A stretch of 64,000 bases of DNA from Trogon surrucura (lineage: Eukaryota; Chordata; Aves; Trogoniformes; Trogonidae). The notes below the pieces were generated by a model that saw only the letters and a list, made by a program, of their open reading frames with translations, made no database searches and was not told the DNA's origin. Below, in pieces: positions 63,160-64,000 of the stretch (positions within the stretch are counted from its first letter, which is position 1; each line of letters starts with the position of its first letter). The translations under genes and the position numbers were made by a program. The DNA is taken from assembly GCA_020746105.1 (NCBI GenBank), contig CM036619.1, forward strand, positions 70,731,635-70,795,634. Reading direction: 5' to 3'.

Positions 63160-63602
63160 TTAAAGCAATGAGGCTGGTGAAGGGACTAGAGGGAAAGTCC
63201 TATGAGGAGAGGCTGAGGGAGCTGGGGTGGTTTAGCCTGGAGAGGAGGAGAGTCAGGAGGACCTTGTCACTCTCTACAACTGCCTGAAGGGAGATTGTAG
63301 CAGGTGGGGGTCAGGCTCTTCTCCTGAGCAACTAGTGACAGCACGAGGGGGCATGGCCTGAAACTGCATCAGGGAAGGTTTAGGTTGGATCTCAGGAAAC
63401 ACTTCCTCATGGAGAAGGTGATCAGGCATTGGAATGCACTGCCCAGGGAAGTGGTGGAGTTATCGACCCTGGAGGTGTTTAAGGAAAGGCTGGCTGTGGC
63501 ACTTAGTGCTATGATCTAGCTGATGTGGTGGTGTTGGGTCATAGGTTGGACTTAATGATCTCAAAGGTCTTTTCCAGCCTCAACAATTCTGTGATTCTGT
63601 GA
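63160..63602 (+). mobile_element. CR1 LINE fragment, sense, about 440 bp
   Basis: Sense CR1: AATGAGGCTGGTGAAGGGAC, GGCTGAGGGAGCTGGGGTGG, GAATGCACTGCCCAGGGAAG, GTTGGACTTAATGATCTCAA and ATTCTGTGATTCTGTGA. It covers the C-terminal part of ORF2 and the 3' UTR; frames are broken. The ending differs from the copy at 39578, so it belongs to another subfamily. Confidence 0.97.
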
Positions 63603-64000
63603 ACTGGAAATAAGCTAATCTGAACTGGAAGCAGCACATGAAGAGCACAGTGTGTTTGAGTCACTGTGGTTGGATATACTGGATGTTACAGAATACGGAA
63701 AGAACTGACACATGAGTTTGTAAGACTCATAGCAAGGAATTTGAAGAGAGCTCTTATGTTGTGGGTTTGGGCTATATGACAAAACAATAACAAACACAAA
63801 AATCTTTGAGGCAAGTATGTGGGGAGGGGGAATGGGTGTTATAATGAGGTTCATGTGTTTGGCTCTAAGGCATGATATGTCTTTGCAGAAATGTTCATGG
63901 GAAGAATAACTAAAAGAATAAAGTGAAAATGAGATAAAATGTAACTCGACTCTGATGAAGATGCCTCATGGTACTGACTTCACAACTTTCTTTCTTAGGG
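63603..64000. other. Non-coding sequence to window end
   Basis: Nothing recognised. Continues unremarkable AT-rich DNA. Confidence 0.6.

Overview
The window looks like nuclear DNA of a bird. It is mostly AT-rich and gene-poor. At least twelve clear fragments (plus one degraded candidate) of the CR1 LINE family are scattered on both strands, recognised by 3' tails such as ATTCTATGATTCTATGA, and by the antisense wording AATCATAGAATG...GGTTGGAAGGGACC...GATCATCTAGTCCAAC. A short element at 11061-11211 joins a tRNA-Ile-like head, with an intact GGTTCGATCC box, to a CR1-type tail. This is the architecture of the passerine SINE TguSINE1, so a perching bird is the best guess. I recognise no complete protein-coding gene. 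There are no operons, ribosome binding sites or CRISPR arrays, and long open frames are explained by composition or by CR1.

Layout. 1-35.2 kb is non-coding sequence, probably intron or intergenic, with CR1 copies at 3.7, 6.6, 10.5, 11.2, 25.3 and 29.1 kb, a likely degraded one at 26.8 kb, the SINE at 11.1 kb, a perfect 24-bp-stem hairpin at 8.5 kb, and several simple repeats. 35.2-37.0 kb is the one strong regulatory landmark: a dense CpG island (about 36062-36760) with a G-quadruplex-prone run. It is flanked by a TATA-like box, a perfect MEF2-type site, a C21 and a G25 homopolymer, and a strong minus-strand splice donor at 35829/35828. It probably holds the promoter and untranslated first exon of a gene transcribed leftward; the gene cannot be named from this window. 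37-64 kb is again non-coding, with CR1 copies at 39.6, 42.6, 45.2, 50.0, 61.9 and 63.2 kb.

The most unusual items in the right half are: (i) a 213-bp inverted duplication, 44372-44584 against 45216-45428, whose second copy sits inside a CR1 element and replaces roughly 35 bp of it, as expected from template-switch repair; (ii) a decayed Ty3/gypsy-type integrase fragment on the minus strand near 60460-60800; and (iii) a possible solo LTR near 56216-56628 with a TATA box and polyadenylation signal.

No dedicated multi-gene system is visible. The notable content is structural and fossil: template-switch scars, retroelement nesting and a CpG-island promoter with extreme homopolymers. Repeat identifications rest on recognised family wording, not on database searches. 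Percentages are hand counts.
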